Origin: CAWBXL01 sp963837365
GTDB lineage: Bacteria > Acidobacteriota > Terriglobia > Terriglobales > Acidobacteriaceae
DNA length: 64,000 nt
Direction of reading: 5' to 3'
Assembly (NCBI GenBank): GCA_963837365.1
Contig: CAWIMW010000001.1
Location: forward strand, 124,001 to 188,000
Under the pieces are notes generated by a model. The model worked only from the letters and a program-made list of their open reading frames with translations, ran no database searches and was not told the origin of the DNA. The position numbers were made by a program, and so were the translations under genes. Shown piece by piece: positions 44,671-54,136 of the stretch (positions are counted from its first letter, which is position 1; each line of letters opens with the position of its first letter).

Positions 44671-45969
44671 ATGAGCGTGATTTCCGCTCCCGTGTCGCAT
44701 GTTGTCGGTACGGGCAGTCCGCAGTCGGACCTGTCTCCGTCCGCGCTCCGCGAAATTTTAGGCGACGTTCTTTCCGATATTACTCCAGGCTCGTCAGTTC
44801 TCGCGATCGTGGCCGACAAGACCCGCGACGACAACACTAGTGTCTTATTTCCGTTAGCGTCCCAAATTTTGCAGACGCGGAAGATTGGGAAGTTTGATGC
44901 CTTAGTGGCCCAGGGAACTCACTCGCCGATGACCGAAGGTGAGAAGCGGACCAAAATTGGAGCTGAGCGCGCTCAAATTCCAGGGCTGGGGCAGGTCTTC
45001 GATCACGATTGGGCCAACCCGGAAAAGCTGGTCACCATCGGCAAGCTTAGTGCGGACAGGGTGCGACAGATCACGGGAGGATTAATTGACCGTCCCATAG
45101 ATCTCAAAGTCAACCGCCTTCTGGCTCCGGGACAGTACGACACCATCCTGATCTTTGGCACGACGATGCCGCACGAAGTCGCCGGCTTCTCCGGCGGCGC
45201 GAAATATTTTTTCCCAGGCGTGGCCGGCCCCGAGCTGACGCACGCAACCCACTGGCTGGGAGCGCTGGCCAGCATTGAAAATGTCATCGGCCGCGTTGAA
45301 ACTCCAACCCGCCACTTATTCGAAGCAGCAGCCGACTTCGTTTCCGCGCGTGTTATTTTGTTGAACTCGGTGGTCTCTCGCGACCATGCGCGCCTGCGGA
45401 CGTACGCCCTCTTCTGTGGTGATTTCCGGGAGGCGGTGCGAAAGGCAGCCGACGTCAGCCGCCACGTTCATATCAAATACACAGGAAGAAAGTATCGGCG
45501 GGTAGTAGCCTTGCTCGATCATCACTTGGAGGATTTGTGGGTTGGGGGCAAAGCGAGTTATCGCCTTGGCCCGGTGATTGAAGAAGGTGGCGAGCTGATC
45601 ATTTACGCGCCGCACCTGAATTCGGTGTCGGACATCCATGGCGCATTGATCAAGAAGTATGGCTATATGCCGCTGGAACGAATCCGAGAGCTGGTGGAGA
45701 CGTCCGAGGAGCTACAGCAGAACCTGTGCGTAGCCGCGCATCTGGCACACGTCAGCTTTGCGGGACGCCGGACTGCGGAGGGCAAGATTGTGCCGCGCTA
45801 CACGATCACCTTATCGTCAGCGCTTCCCGCAGACACCTGCCGTCAGATCAATCTTGGGTACCTTGATCCGTCCGGATTCCGCCGGGAAAATTACGAGGGA
45901 GATCCGGATACCCTTATCGTGGAAAACGCAGGCCGCGATCTATATCTTGTGCAGTCGCTTGCAGCGTAA
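44671..45969 (+). CDS. larA: LarA-family (nickel-pincer lactate racemase-like) protein
   Basis: 432 residues, with GGAG before the ATG. IVADKTRDDNTSVLFPLASQIL, LVAQGTHSPMTEGEK (the GTH-PM motif), FGTTMPHEVAGFSGGAKYFFPGVAGPE and the later CVAAHLAHVSF match the DUF2088/LarA family, whose characterised member interconverts D- and L-lactate using a nickel-pincer nucleotide cofactor made by LarBCE. No larB, larC or larE is visible in the window, and many family members act on other hydroxy acids, so the substrate is open. It is a single-gene unit between the tRNA remnant and the minus-strand run. Confidence 0.75.
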   Translation: MSVISAPVSHVVGTGSPQSDLSPSALREILGDVLSDITPGSSVLAIVADKTRDDNTSVLFPLASQILQTRKIGKFDALVAQGTHSPMTEGEKRTKIGAERAQIPGLGQVFDHDWANPEKLVTIGKLSADRVRQITGGLIDRPIDLKVNRLLAPGQYDTILIFGTTMPHEVAGFSGGAKYFFPGVAGPELTHATHWLGALASIENVIGRVETPTRHLFEAAADFVSARVILLNSVVSRDHARLRTYALFCGDFREAVRKAADVSRHVHIKYTGRKYRRVVALLDHHLEDLWVGGKASYRLGPVIEEGGELIIYAPHLNSVSDIHGALIKKYGYMPLERIRELVETSEELQQNLCVAAHLAHVSFAGRRTAEGKIVPRYTITLSSALPADTCRQINLGYLDPSGFRRENYEGDPDTLIVENAGRDLYLVQSLAA

Positions 45970-46066
45970 ATAAGACCAGGCCGTGGCCCTGCTGCGGGGA
46001 CTGGTATGTCGCTGATTTTCAGGCCACTGACGGCGCCGGGCTTTTCTATGAAGAGCGCTTTCATCT

Positions 46067-47005
46067 TCACACTCCTCGCCCTGCGTTAATGCTCAGGACG
46101 ATCTTGCCGCGCTGGTGTGGGGCCCCCGCGAGCATCTGATGTGCGGCTTGGGCCTGGTCGAGACTTAGCACCGTCCCAACCTGCGCGGTCAGCTTGCCCC
46201 GATCGAATAAGTCAGTAAGCGCATTCAATCGCGCGGTCGTGACTTCGACGAGAAAGAACACAGTTCGAATACCGGGCGTCTTGAGGGATTCCGGGATGGG
46301 AGAAACGACAGAGACCAATGTACCGCCTGGCTTCAGCACTTTGATCGAGCGCTCGCGGGTCTCGCCACCTACTGTGTCTACAACGATGTCGAGCGCGGGT
46401 ACGGCGTCTTCAAATTTCTCCGCTTTGTAATCCAGCACTCGTGTGGCGCCGAGGCTTGCGACATACTTTGAATCGTCCGAAGAAGCCGTAGCGACGACTT
46501 GAAGGCCGGCTTGGCTTGCGAGCTGCACCGCATAAGCGCCAACATTCCCGGCGCCTCCGTGGATCAGCACCGTTTGTCCTGCTGTGGCTTGGGCGTAATC
46601 GAATAACATTTGCCATGCGGTTACGGCGACTACCGGGACGGACGCTGCTTTCACATCATCCATGCCCTCTGGCTTGCGGGCCACCAAGTTGGCGGATGCT
46701 AATGCGTACTCAGCATAGGCCCCGATAAACTGGGGATTCGTGACCCCGTACACTTGCTCTCCGGTTTCGAAACCGTCAACTTCCGGCCCGACTTCTTCAA
46801 TTACACCGGACAAGTCCGAACCCAGAATCAAGGGAAGCGAAGTGTCCACAACACTCTTGTGCTCACGAATCAGAGCGTCCCAAGGCCCAACCCCGGCGGC
46901 GCCGACGCGAATCAAGAGTTCGTCACGCCCTGGGGCGGGCCGCGCAACTTCCTCGACGAGGATGACCTCCGGTGGCCCGAATTTATGAATCCTTGCTGCT
47001 TTCAC
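46067..47005 (-). CDS. NADPH-dependent zinc-independent MDR oxidoreductase (quinone oxidoreductase-like)
   Basis: 312 residues from a GTG with AAGGA upstream. The N-terminus MKAARIHKFGPPEVILVEEV is typical of the quinone oxidoreductase branch of medium-chain dehydrogenases. The cofactor site reads TVLIHGGAGNVGAYAVQLASQAG. There is no structural-zinc cysteine cluster. Enzymes of this branch reduce quinones or enones with NADPH. It is the last gene of a minus-strand run of five from 49465, nine bases after the hydrolase stop. Confidence 0.85.
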   Translation of the reverse strand: MKAARIHKFGPPEVILVEEVARPAPGRDELLIRVGAAGVGPWDALIREHKSVVDTSLPLILGSDLSGVIEEVGPEVDGFETGEQVYGVTNPQFIGAYAEYALASANLVARKPEGMDDVKAASVPVVAVTAWQMLFDYAQATAGQTVLIHGGAGNVGAYAVQLASQAGLQVVATASSDDSKYVASLGATRVLDYKAEKFEDAVPALDIVVDTVGGETRERSIKVLKPGGTLVSVVSPIPESLKTPGIRTVFFLVEVTTARLNALTDLFDRGKLTAQVGTVLSLDQAQAAHQMLAGAPHQRGKIVLSINAGRGV

Positions 47006-47014
47006 TGAGAATCC

Positions 47015-47932
47015 TTAATCCAGAAACTTCATCAACGCGTCGCTGGTTTCTTTGAAGTTTTCTTCCATAACCCAATGCCCGGTATTTTTCAGCACGACCA
47101 CCGTGGCATCGGTTGCCACGAGTTTCATCTGCTGTCCCAGAATCGCGCCGTTTGCCTTCTCGCCGCCAATCGCAAGCACCGGCATGGTCAGCTTGGTTTT
47201 GGATAATTCTTCGAAGTCCTTGGCAGCTTGAGTAAAGGAAACAAAATATTGCCAACCGGCGCGCATTCTGCCGGGACGGGCATAGGCCGAGGTATAGGCG
47301 GCGCGATCGGCTTCGGAAAGCGAATGGGTCTTGTCCGCCGCGAAGTCGTTCCAGTAGTGCTCGAAGTAGGTGCGCTCCCGTCCGCGAACCAGTGCCTCAG
47401 GAGTTGGACCATTGAAACGGAAATGCCAGATTCGCGGGTTGTTATACACATCCTCCCACCCGGCTACGCCAGGAAGAAATGCATCCAGCACCACTAGCTT
47501 TTCAGTTTCTGCCGGGAACTGCGCGGCGTAAGCGTAGGCGACCATAAGGCCGATATCGTGGCCCACAACGATCGCTTTCTCGACGCCGAGTGATTTAGCC
47601 AGGGCGTGAATGGTAATCGCGGCGGACTTCATATCCAGGCCGTGTTGCGGAATACCCGAGTCGCCTATCCCCGGCAGGTCCGGTGCGATGACGGTGAATT
47701 TTTCCGCGAGCTTTGGAATAATCGGCCTCCACATGCGTGAGGTCTCGGTATAGCCATGCAGCAGGATAATGGTTGGGCCGTGTCCGGCGGTCAGGTAATG
47801 CAGCTTGAGGCCGTCAACCGTAGCGGTGCGCGACGTGATCGTCCCTGAACTTTGCGCTACTCCCGGCAGAGAGGCACACACCAACAATGCAATCAATACG
47901 ACAGAGAGACTAAGAGGTCGAATATTTTTCAC
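47015..47932 (-). CDS. Exported alpha/beta hydrolase (epoxide hydrolase-like)
   Basis: GTG 47932 has GGGAG six bases upstream and begins a clean signal peptide (VVLIALLVCASLPGVAQS); an ATG at 47950 extends the frame by six residues. The fold signatures are IILLHGYTETSRMWRPII, the nucleophile elbow VVGHDIGLMVAYAYA (Asp nucleophile position as in epoxide and dehalogenase-type enzymes), and a late VLKNTGHWVMEE histidine. Having Asp rather than Ser at the elbow favours epoxide hydrolase or dehalogenase chemistry. Exported, probably periplasmic; substrate unknown. Confidence 0.8.
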   Translation of the reverse strand: MKNIRPLSLSVVLIALLVCASLPGVAQSSGTITSRTATVDGLKLHYLTAGHGPTIILLHGYTETSRMWRPIIPKLAEKFTVIAPDLPGIGDSGIPQHGLDMKSAAITIHALAKSLGVEKAIVVGHDIGLMVAYAYAAQFPAETEKLVVLDAFLPGVAGWEDVYNNPRIWHFRFNGPTPEALVRGRERTYFEHYWNDFAADKTHSLSEADRAAYTSAYARPGRMRAGWQYFVSFTQAAKDFEELSKTKLTMPVLAIGGEKANGAILGQQMKLVATDATVVVLKNTGHWVMEENFKETSDALMKFLD

Positions 47933-47991
47933 AAAGATCTCCCGAACCATAGTTATGCGGGTCCAACTCGTGATCCGTCTGTGCTGAGGAA

Positions 47992-48387
47992 CTACTCTCC
48001 AGCCTGTGACGCCAACGTTTCGACAACCGCGACACTCTTGAGCAACTCCAGCGGCAGGCCGTGGCGCTCCTGCAAATACGCCGCCGTGTTGTAGGAAATC
48101 CAGACTCTCCCCTGGCTGTCTTCGCGGACCAGGATCTTTAGCGGAAGATCCATGGCAACGCTGGGAGCGGCGAGCATCAGGGGAGTGCCGACCTTCGGAT
48201 TTCCAAAGATCAACAACTTGGTGGGAGGCATTTTCATTCCCACCTTTGCCGCCTCGCCACTGTGATCAATCACAGTGAACAGGCGGATGCCCTTTGCTTG
48301 GAGAATTCCCTTGAGCCTTTCCACAGTCTGATCCACCGAGGAATTGCTGGGTATTTCAATAATCCCTTTATCGTGGTTGTGCATCAT
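47992..48387 (-). CDS. DUF302 protein
   Basis: 131 residues. SSVDQTVERLKGILQAKGIRLFTVIDHSGEAAKVGMKMPPTK, LLIFGNPKVGTPLMLAAPSVAMDLPLKILV and VWISYNTAAYLQERHG carry the DUF302 signatures. The family folds as a small alpha-beta dimer of unknown role, often near redox or stress genes. It belongs to the minus-strand run 49465-46067. Confidence 0.85.
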   Translation of the reverse strand: MMHNHDKGIIEIPSNSSVDQTVERLKGILQAKGIRLFTVIDHSGEAAKVGMKMPPTKLLIFGNPKVGTPLMLAAPSVAMDLPLKILVREDSQGRVWISYNTAAYLQERHGLPLELLKSVAVVETLASQAGE

Positions 48388-48459
48388 GGATAGCGGGCCC
48401 TCACCTGGTCGGGATAGAAAGAGGACTACGCGCTCATCCGCGCGTTATCCGCTTCACTC

Positions 48460-48600
48460 TCAGCGTGATGGGTCGCCCAATCCAAGGCGTAGCTCAACAA
48501 TTTCATTGATACCCAGGCCCGCAATCGCCGGGATCGCGGCGCAGCTCCTCGATATCTCGTTCAAGGCCTGGATCAGGACGATCGTGTTTGGCTGTTGCAT
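48460..48600 (-). CDS. Small conserved-looking protein (46 residues)
   Basis: The frame is open upstream to 48675, but ATG 48600 has GGGAG six to seven bases before it and begins MQQPNTIVLIQALNEISRSC, a sensible helix. The product is amphipathic with GLGINEIVELRLGLGD at its end. It lies 25 bp after the hydrolase stop and 70 bp before the DUF302 gene in the same run. No domain is recognised. Confidence 0.45.
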   Translation of the reverse strand: MQQPNTIVLIQALNEISRSCAAIPAIAGLGINEIVELRLGLGDPSR

Positions 48601-48625
48601 ATTCGTCTCCCTCAGTACTTCTTGA

Positions 48626-49465
48626 TTACGCTGCGATGTGCCCGCTTCGCAGGAAGAAAGCGTGCAGGTCGGCATTGATCAGTTCTTTGTGGGTGGTACA
48701 CATGCCGTGCGGGAGGCCGGGATATACCTTGAGTGTGGCTCCCTTGACCAGCTTTGACGAAAGCAGGGCGGCTGCGCCGATGGGCACAATCTGGTCGTCA
48801 TCGCCGTGCAGGATGAGCGTGGGCACGTCAAACTTCTTGAGGTCTTCGGTGAAGTCGGTTTCAGAGAATGCCTTAATGCAGTCGAAAGCGGCCTTGTGTC
48901 CGCACATCATGCCCTGGAGCCAAAAATAATCCATCACGCCCTGGGAGACGCGGGCGCCGGGGCGGTTCGCTCCGTAGAACAGCATGGTCAGGTCCTTGAA
49001 AAATTGAGAGCGGTCACTGGCGACGGCATCCCGTATCTGGTCGAAAGCCTCGATCGGCAGGCCACCGGGATTAGCAGGTGTTTTCAGCATGAGGGGCGGC
49101 ACAGCCGATACGAGAACAGCCTTAGCAACCCGCTTGGTGCCGTGGCGGCCGATGTAGCGTGCCACTTCTCCACCCCCGGTGGAATGCCCGACGTGGATCG
49201 CGTCTTTCAGATCGAGCTTCGCGGTCAACTCTGCCAGATCATCGGCGTAAGTGTTCATCTCGTTGCCGTCCCAGGGTTGGCTTGACCGGCCGTGACCGCG
49301 GCGGTCGTGGGCGATGCAACGATATCCCCGTGAAGCCAGGAACATCATCTGGTCATCCCAGGCATCGGAGCTGAGCGGCCAGCCGTGGCTGAATACCACT
49401 GGCTGCCCTGAGCCCCAGTCCTTGTAGTAAATCTGTGTGCCGTCTTTGGTGGTGATATGTGGCAT
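48626..49465 (-). CDS. Alpha/beta hydrolase, non-haem chloroperoxidase/arylesterase type
   Basis: 279 residues, AAGGAG before ATG 49465. TKDGTQIYYKDWGSGQPVVFSHGWPL, DRRGHGRSSQPWDG, elbow VGHSTGGGEVARYI (Ser nucleophile), LILHGDDDQIVP (Asp) and YPGLPHGM (His) complete the triad and match the cofactor-free haloperoxidase/aryl-esterase subfamily. It has no signal peptide, so it acts in the cytoplasm. It is the first gene of a run that also contains an exported hydrolase and an oxidoreductase, suggesting a detoxification or catabolic unit. Confidence 0.9.
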   Translation of the reverse strand: MPHITTKDGTQIYYKDWGSGQPVVFSHGWPLSSDAWDDQMMFLASRGYRCIAHDRRGHGRSSQPWDGNEMNTYADDLAELTAKLDLKDAIHVGHSTGGGEVARYIGRHGTKRVAKAVLVSAVPPLMLKTPANPGGLPIEAFDQIRDAVASDRSQFFKDLTMLFYGANRPGARVSQGVMDYFWLQGMMCGHKAAFDCIKAFSETDFTEDLKKFDVPTLILHGDDDQIVPIGAAALLSSKLVKGATLKVYPGLPHGMCTTHKELINADLHAFFLRSGHIAA

Positions 49466-49824
49466 GAATGTTCTCCTTGATTAGAAAATGCTCTCCCCAT
49501 CACTACCCCGCCGCGCGCGGGAGTGCATAGGGTATTCTTCGCCCACCCGACGTAAACAACATCAAGTGGTACTACAAAAACTGGAGACAGAACCCCTTCC
49601 CGATTACACGGAATGCCTACTCGTGATTTTACACATCATTTTCCAGGAACGGGAACCGACAGCGCAGGCCTTCGCCAGTGTAATGTGATTGAAACAAATC
49701 TTCGTTTTGCCATTCCCGAACACGGTTTGTGGTGGAGGCTTTGCGGCGGTGACAGCAGGCCCTCAGTTGCGTATAGTGTCCAGTTGGTTTTTTATGGTGA
49801 ACTTATTTCTTTAAGAGGCCCATC
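49466..49824. other. Divergent intergenic region
   Basis: About 360 bp between the hydrolase run and the beta-helix gene. Short open frames at 49488-49891 lack any recognisable sequence. No RNA or repeat is seen. Confidence 0.4.
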
Positions 49825-51675
49825 ATGTTTTCGCTTCGAGAAATTGCGCCTGGATTTCGTTCCTGTTTGCTGTTCTGTTTTCCGTTATTGATCGTCGTGC
49901 TGGCAGCCGCACAACCCTCCGGCGGCCCCTACGGGCCGATTGATCAACGCTACGAGGTCCCGAAAGCCGCGCACGTCTACTACGTTGCTCCGGACGGAAA
50001 GGCCGACTCGCCGGGCACAGCACTCGAGCAGCCCACGACGATCGAGTCGGCCATCGAAAGAGTGGTGACAGGCGACGCGATCATACTGCGCGGGGCCATC
50101 TACCGCACCGGTGGTCTGGTCCTTAACCAGGGCATCACTATGCAGCCGTACGCCGACGAGCGCCCAATCTTCAAGGGAACGCAGGTCGCCACCCAGTGGG
50201 AAACACTTCGCGGTAACCTCTGGCGCACTAAATGGACACATCTGTTCCCCGCATCGCCCCTGGGTTGGTGGCAGCGCAACCGTGAAGGCATGCGCACCCC
50301 ACTGCACCGCTTCAATAACGACATGGTGTTCATAGACGGCGAGTTCCTGAAATCGATGGGTTGGGAGGGAGAACTCGACGCGCACTCTTATTACATCGAT
50401 TATCAGAACGGATATGTATATATCGGCACCGATCCCACCAACAAACTAGTGGAAATCACCGCCTTTGATAGCGCGCTGGTGCGAACCAGCAGCCCGGTCC
50501 ACGGCAAGACCACGGACCACAAAGGCCCGGTGATTCGCGGAATCACTTTTACACAGTACGCCTACCGCGCACTTGAAGTGGAAGGGAAGAAGCACTTCAC
50601 TATTAATGATGAACCTACTGACGAACCCGTGGGGTTGTCCGATCCCGCCACGTTTGGGAAAGAGACTACCGGCACGGTACTGGAGAACGTCACCATATCT
50701 TATTGTTCGCGGGTTGCAGGCTACTTTCGCGGCGACGGCCTCATCATCAGGAACTCACTCATCAGCGACACCGGAACGGAAGGGATCTACGTCATCGGAT
50801 CGTCCGACGTTCTTCTGGAGAAAAACATCATCCGCCGGAACAACATCGAGCAGCTAACCGGTTACTATCCGGCGGCGGTGAAGATTTTCAACCAGACACG
50901 CCGCGTTACTTTCCGCGACAATCTGATCATTGACCAACCCAACTCCAACGGCGTCTGGTACGACGTAGGCAATCGCGACGGCGTCATCGTGGACAACTGG
51001 ATTGAGGGGGCCAACGACGGTTTCTTCTTCGAGATTTCACGCGGCGCGACGGTGGCGGGTAATGTTTTTGTGCGCAACGACAAAGGCGTTCGCGTACTGA
51101 ACTCCGCTGATGTGCACGTGTATAACAACACCTTCGTGGATAATCCTGCCTCATTCGAGCGCAACGAGCGTAGCGCCACTGCCGACCATTTCGGTTGGCA
51201 TCCGTCCACGGGGCCGGATGTGGACCAGCGTGAGGGGCACGTGTTCGTGAACAACCTCATGGTAGCCAGCGGACATTTTCACAAGCCGCTGTTGCGTTTT
51301 GAACAGCCTGCCTCACTATGCGCGAGGCTCACGCGCCCCATGGCGAAAGAAGTCAACGGGAACGTGTATGTGCGCGCAGACCTTCCCGGTGCCGCTTCTG
51401 GGCCTCTCGTTCAAATGAGTCCGACGGCCACCGACAACTGCGTCTCCCCACTAGGATCGCTCGCTGAATTTCAAAAGCTGGTGCCGGCATTTGAAAGCAG
51501 CGGACGGCAATTCGACCGGACACCGCGTTCAGTATTCAAGTCGCCGGATCTCGAGCGCTACGAACCGCTTCAGGCGATTCCGGGAGGCGAGACGCTCCCT
51601 GCGGACGTCCGCAAGCTTCTCGGCTGGAGTGAGGAAGAGGCGCATACAGCGGGTGCGTACCCGTTTCGGCGCTAA
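49825..51675 (+). CDS. Secreted right-handed parallel beta-helix protein
   Basis: 616 residues with a signal peptide (about 1-30). After VYYVAPDGKADSPGTALEQPTTIESAIE, the DUF1565/pectate-lyase-like opening strand pattern, come many 20-25-residue helix rungs (GPVIRGITFTQYAYRALEV, GLIIRNSLISDTGTEGIYV, VLLEKNIIRRNNIE, VTFRDNLIIDQPNSNGVWY). This is the fold of polysaccharide lyases and glycan isomerases. No catalytic residues can be assigned from sequence alone. It converges with galT, seven bases away, so it is transcriptionally separate. Confidence 0.75.
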   Translation: MFSLREIAPGFRSCLLFCFPLLIVVLAAAQPSGGPYGPIDQRYEVPKAAHVYYVAPDGKADSPGTALEQPTTIESAIERVVTGDAIILRGAIYRTGGLVLNQGITMQPYADERPIFKGTQVATQWETLRGNLWRTKWTHLFPASPLGWWQRNREGMRTPLHRFNNDMVFIDGEFLKSMGWEGELDAHSYYIDYQNGYVYIGTDPTNKLVEITAFDSALVRTSSPVHGKTTDHKGPVIRGITFTQYAYRALEVEGKKHFTINDEPTDEPVGLSDPATFGKETTGTVLENVTISYCSRVAGYFRGDGLIIRNSLISDTGTEGIYVIGSSDVLLEKNIIRRNNIEQLTGYYPAAVKIFNQTRRVTFRDNLIIDQPNSNGVWYDVGNRDGVIVDNWIEGANDGFFFEISRGATVAGNVFVRNDKGVRVLNSADVHVYNNTFVDNPASFERNERSATADHFGWHPSTGPDVDQREGHVFVNNLMVASGHFHKPLLRFEQPASLCARLTRPMAKEVNGNVYVRADLPGAASGPLVQMSPTATDNCVSPLGSLAEFQKLVPAFESSGRQFDRTPRSVFKSPDLERYEPLQAIPGGETLPADVRKLLGWSEEEAHTAGAYPFRR

Positions 51676-51682
51676 GTTTCGT

Positions 51683-52720
51683 CTATTGGAAACGAATCTC
51701 GGAGAGCCCGCGCAATCGTTCCGCCGCGCTCTCCGGCGTGATGTCCCGTTGTGCCGCTGCAAGCAATTCATATCCCACAATAAATTTTCGAATGGTCGCC
51801 GAGCGCAGCAATGGCGGGAAGAAATGTGCGTGGAAGTGCCATTCGGGATGAGCGGAACCGCTGGGACGCTGGTGAAATCCCATCGAGTAGGGAAATGAAG
51901 TCTGAAATAGATTGTCATAGCGCACGGTGATGCGCTTCAAAATGTCCGCCAGTGCCGAGCGTTCCTCGCCGCCGAGTGCAGCCATATCGCTGACGTGCCG
52001 TTTGCTCAGGATGAGGGTCTCGAAGGGCCAGGTGGCCCAGAAGGGAACCACTGCCAGAAACCCGCTGTTCTCACAGACGATCCGCTCTTTCAGGTCAGCT
52101 TCCAATTTCAGGTAGTCGCACAGCAAGCAGGATTGATGCGCCTGCGCATACTCCTGAAACGATTGCTGCTCAACTTTGGGATAGGTCGGGAGCTCGGCCG
52201 TGGCCCAGATCTGGCAGTGCGGATGAGGATTGCTGCATCCCATCATGGCGCCGCGGTTTTCAAAAATTTGCACGTAGTGAATCGCAGGGTTTGCACTGAG
52301 TTTCTGGTACTCCTCAGTCCAGGCATCCACCACTAACTCAATTTCGCGCTTAGCCATGCGGGAGATGGTCAAATCGTGACGCGGAGAAAAACACATGACC
52401 CGGCAAATCCCCGGCTCACCGCGGGCCAGGATCAATTCCCCATGCTCGTAATCTGCCTGCGGAGTATCGGGCAGTAAAGCAGGATAGTCATTGTCGAACA
52501 CAAAAACATTTTCGTATTTTGGCGTGCGCTCTCCGCTCGCCCGCAGATTTCCCGGACACATGTAGCATTGCGGATCGTATTGGAGCTCGGGTGCTGCGCT
52601 CGCTGCTTCTGTCTGCCCTTGCCAGGGCCGCTGCGTGCGATGAGGAGAAACCAGGATCCATTCCCGGGTCAGCGGATTGAACCGGCGGTGAGGATGCTGC
52701 TGGAGATCGAGCTTTGCCAT
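51683..52720 (-). CDS. galT: Galactose-1-phosphate uridylyltransferase
   Basis: 345 residues, the usual family length. The active-site HPH-Q motif is in MMGCSNPHPHCQIWATAELP, and RFNPLTREWILVSPHR and FAVVPFWATWPFETLILSKRHV (read in parts) are family landmarks. It transfers UMP from UDP-glucose to galactose-1-phosphate in the Leloir pathway. Its ATG begins at the base after the galK stop (52721), so the two are tightly coupled. The UDP-galactose epimerase (galE) is not in the window. Confidence 0.95.
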   Translation of the reverse strand: MAKLDLQQHPHRRFNPLTREWILVSPHRTQRPWQGQTEAASAAPELQYDPQCYMCPGNLRASGERTPKYENVFVFDNDYPALLPDTPQADYEHGELILARGEPGICRVMCFSPRHDLTISRMAKREIELVVDAWTEEYQKLSANPAIHYVQIFENRGAMMGCSNPHPHCQIWATAELPTYPKVEQQSFQEYAQAHQSCLLCDYLKLEADLKERIVCENSGFLAVVPFWATWPFETLILSKRHVSDMAALGGEERSALADILKRITVRYDNLFQTSFPYSMGFHQRPSGSAHPEWHFHAHFFPPLLRSATIRKFIVGYELLAAAQRDITPESAAERLRGLSEIRFQ

Positions 52721-53848
52721 CTAGGCTTCCAGGGCAACGCCCGATAGAGAAATCTCTTCGGCGCCGCCGGCAGGGCGAGAAATATAGATTTCCGGCTGCT
52801 TCCCCGTTTTCTGCTGATATTCGGACAAAACCGTAGCGCGCAATTGCGGAACGTTTTCTGAGTGCACCAGGTTGATGGTACAACCTCCAAAGCCTCCGCC
52901 GGTCATCCGCGAACCGACTACGCCTTCTACCCGGCCCGCGATTTCAACCATCAAATCCAGCTCGGCACAACTAACTTCATAATCATTGCGCAGGCTGCGG
53001 TGCGATTCCGCCATCAAACAGCCAAAACCGGCGGCATCGTTGTTCCGCAAGCAAATTCCGGATTGCAGCACTCGTTCATTTTCTGTGATCACATGCCGGC
53101 AACGTCTGAAGACCTTATCCGGCAATCCCTTAGCGTAGCGGTCGAGTTCGTCCCGCGTGACATCGCGTAACGCCTGCACATTGGGAAGAAACTTGGCCAT
53201 GTGTCGTACACCCTGCTCGCATTCCGCGCGGCGTTGATTGTAAGCTCCGCTGGCCAGATCATGTCTGACCATCGTATTGCAAGCCACCAAGGTAAAACCC
53301 GAAGCGATGGGAAACACTTGATACTCCAGCGACCGGCAATCCAACAGCAATGCCGTGCCCTGCTTGGCATGAACACAGATGAACTGGTCCATAATGCCAC
53401 ACCGCGCGCCTACGAATTCGTTTTCTGCCCTCTGGCAGAGCAGCGCAAGCTGCAAAGGGTCCATCGAAAGCCCCGAAATCCCGAGCAATGCCGAGGCAAC
53501 GGCAACTTCCAGGGCAGCAGATGAACTCAGTCCGGCCCCGACCGGCACGTTGCTTTCAATCAGTAGATTAGCGCCGGAAATCTTATGTCCGGCGGCGAGC
53601 AGCACCAATGCCACACCGCAGACGTAATCGCTCCAATGCTTTCTGGCCTTCAAAAAGGAATTCTGTAAATCAATTTCCACTTCCTCGTTGTAGTTCTCCG
53701 AGTAGACCACCAGCTTGCGGTCGGGCCGGGTGGCGGCCGCGACCTGGGTATAGAAATCAATACCGGCCGGAAATACAAACCCGTCGTTGTAGTCGGTATG
53801 TTCTCCAATAAGGTTCACTCTCCCCGGAGCGCGGAAGAGCCGGGGCAT
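52721..53848 (-). CDS. galK: Galactokinase
   Basis: 375 residues. GRVNLIGEHTDYNDGFVFP near the N-terminus is the galactokinase signature, PVGAGLSSSAALEVAVASAL is the GHMP-kinase ATP loop, and SRMTGGGFGGCTINLV is the third GHMP motif. It phosphorylates galactose to galactose-1-phosphate. It is downstream of the symporter and small membrane protein on the same strand and is coupled to galT. Confidence 0.97.
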   Translation of the reverse strand: MPRLFRAPGRVNLIGEHTDYNDGFVFPAGIDFYTQVAAATRPDRKLVVYSENYNEEVEIDLQNSFLKARKHWSDYVCGVALVLLAAGHKISGANLLIESNVPVGAGLSSSAALEVAVASALLGISGLSMDPLQLALLCQRAENEFVGARCGIMDQFICVHAKQGTALLLDCRSLEYQVFPIASGFTLVACNTMVRHDLASGAYNQRRAECEQGVRHMAKFLPNVQALRDVTRDELDRYAKGLPDKVFRRCRHVITENERVLQSGICLRNNDAAGFGCLMAESHRSLRNDYEVSCAELDLMVEIAGRVEGVVGSRMTGGGFGGCTINLVHSENVPQLRATVLSEYQQKTGKQPEIYISRPAGGAEEISLSGVALEA

Positions 53849-53930
53849 TAGTTTTATAGCGGTAAGAAAATTTCTCCACGAGAGTCATTTGGCTGGTCAT
53901 GGGTGGCAATATGGAGCAAGACAGAGGCTG

Positions 53931-54128
53931 TCACTGCTTGGCGGTTTTTCGTCCGGCAAAGACCATGATCAAACCGAAAATCAGTAAAACAACGCCCCAT
54001 ATCAGGTTTACGTTGATGCCCAATGATTGCTGATAGATCGCCTTGTTGCCGAGCAGGCCATAGCCCGCCAGCACAAGCCCGATGAGTGCGAAGAATGCGC
54101 CAATGGGTAACCGGATATCGAGTCCCAA
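53931..54128 (-). CDS. Small membrane protein in the gal operon
   Basis: 65 residues from a TTG start with GGAGGGG just upstream. It has two hydrophobic helices (IGAFFALIGLVLAGYGLLG and INLIWGVVLLIFGLIMVFAG). Similar short proteins sit beside sodium/solute symporters in several bacteria and are thought, without firm proof, to be accessory. It lies between the symporter and galK. Confidence 0.65.
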   Translation of the reverse strand: MGLDIRLPIGAFFALIGLVLAGYGLLGNKAIYQQSLGINVNLIWGVVLLIFGLIMVFAGRKTAKQ

Positions 54129-54136
54129 ATCCCCTC

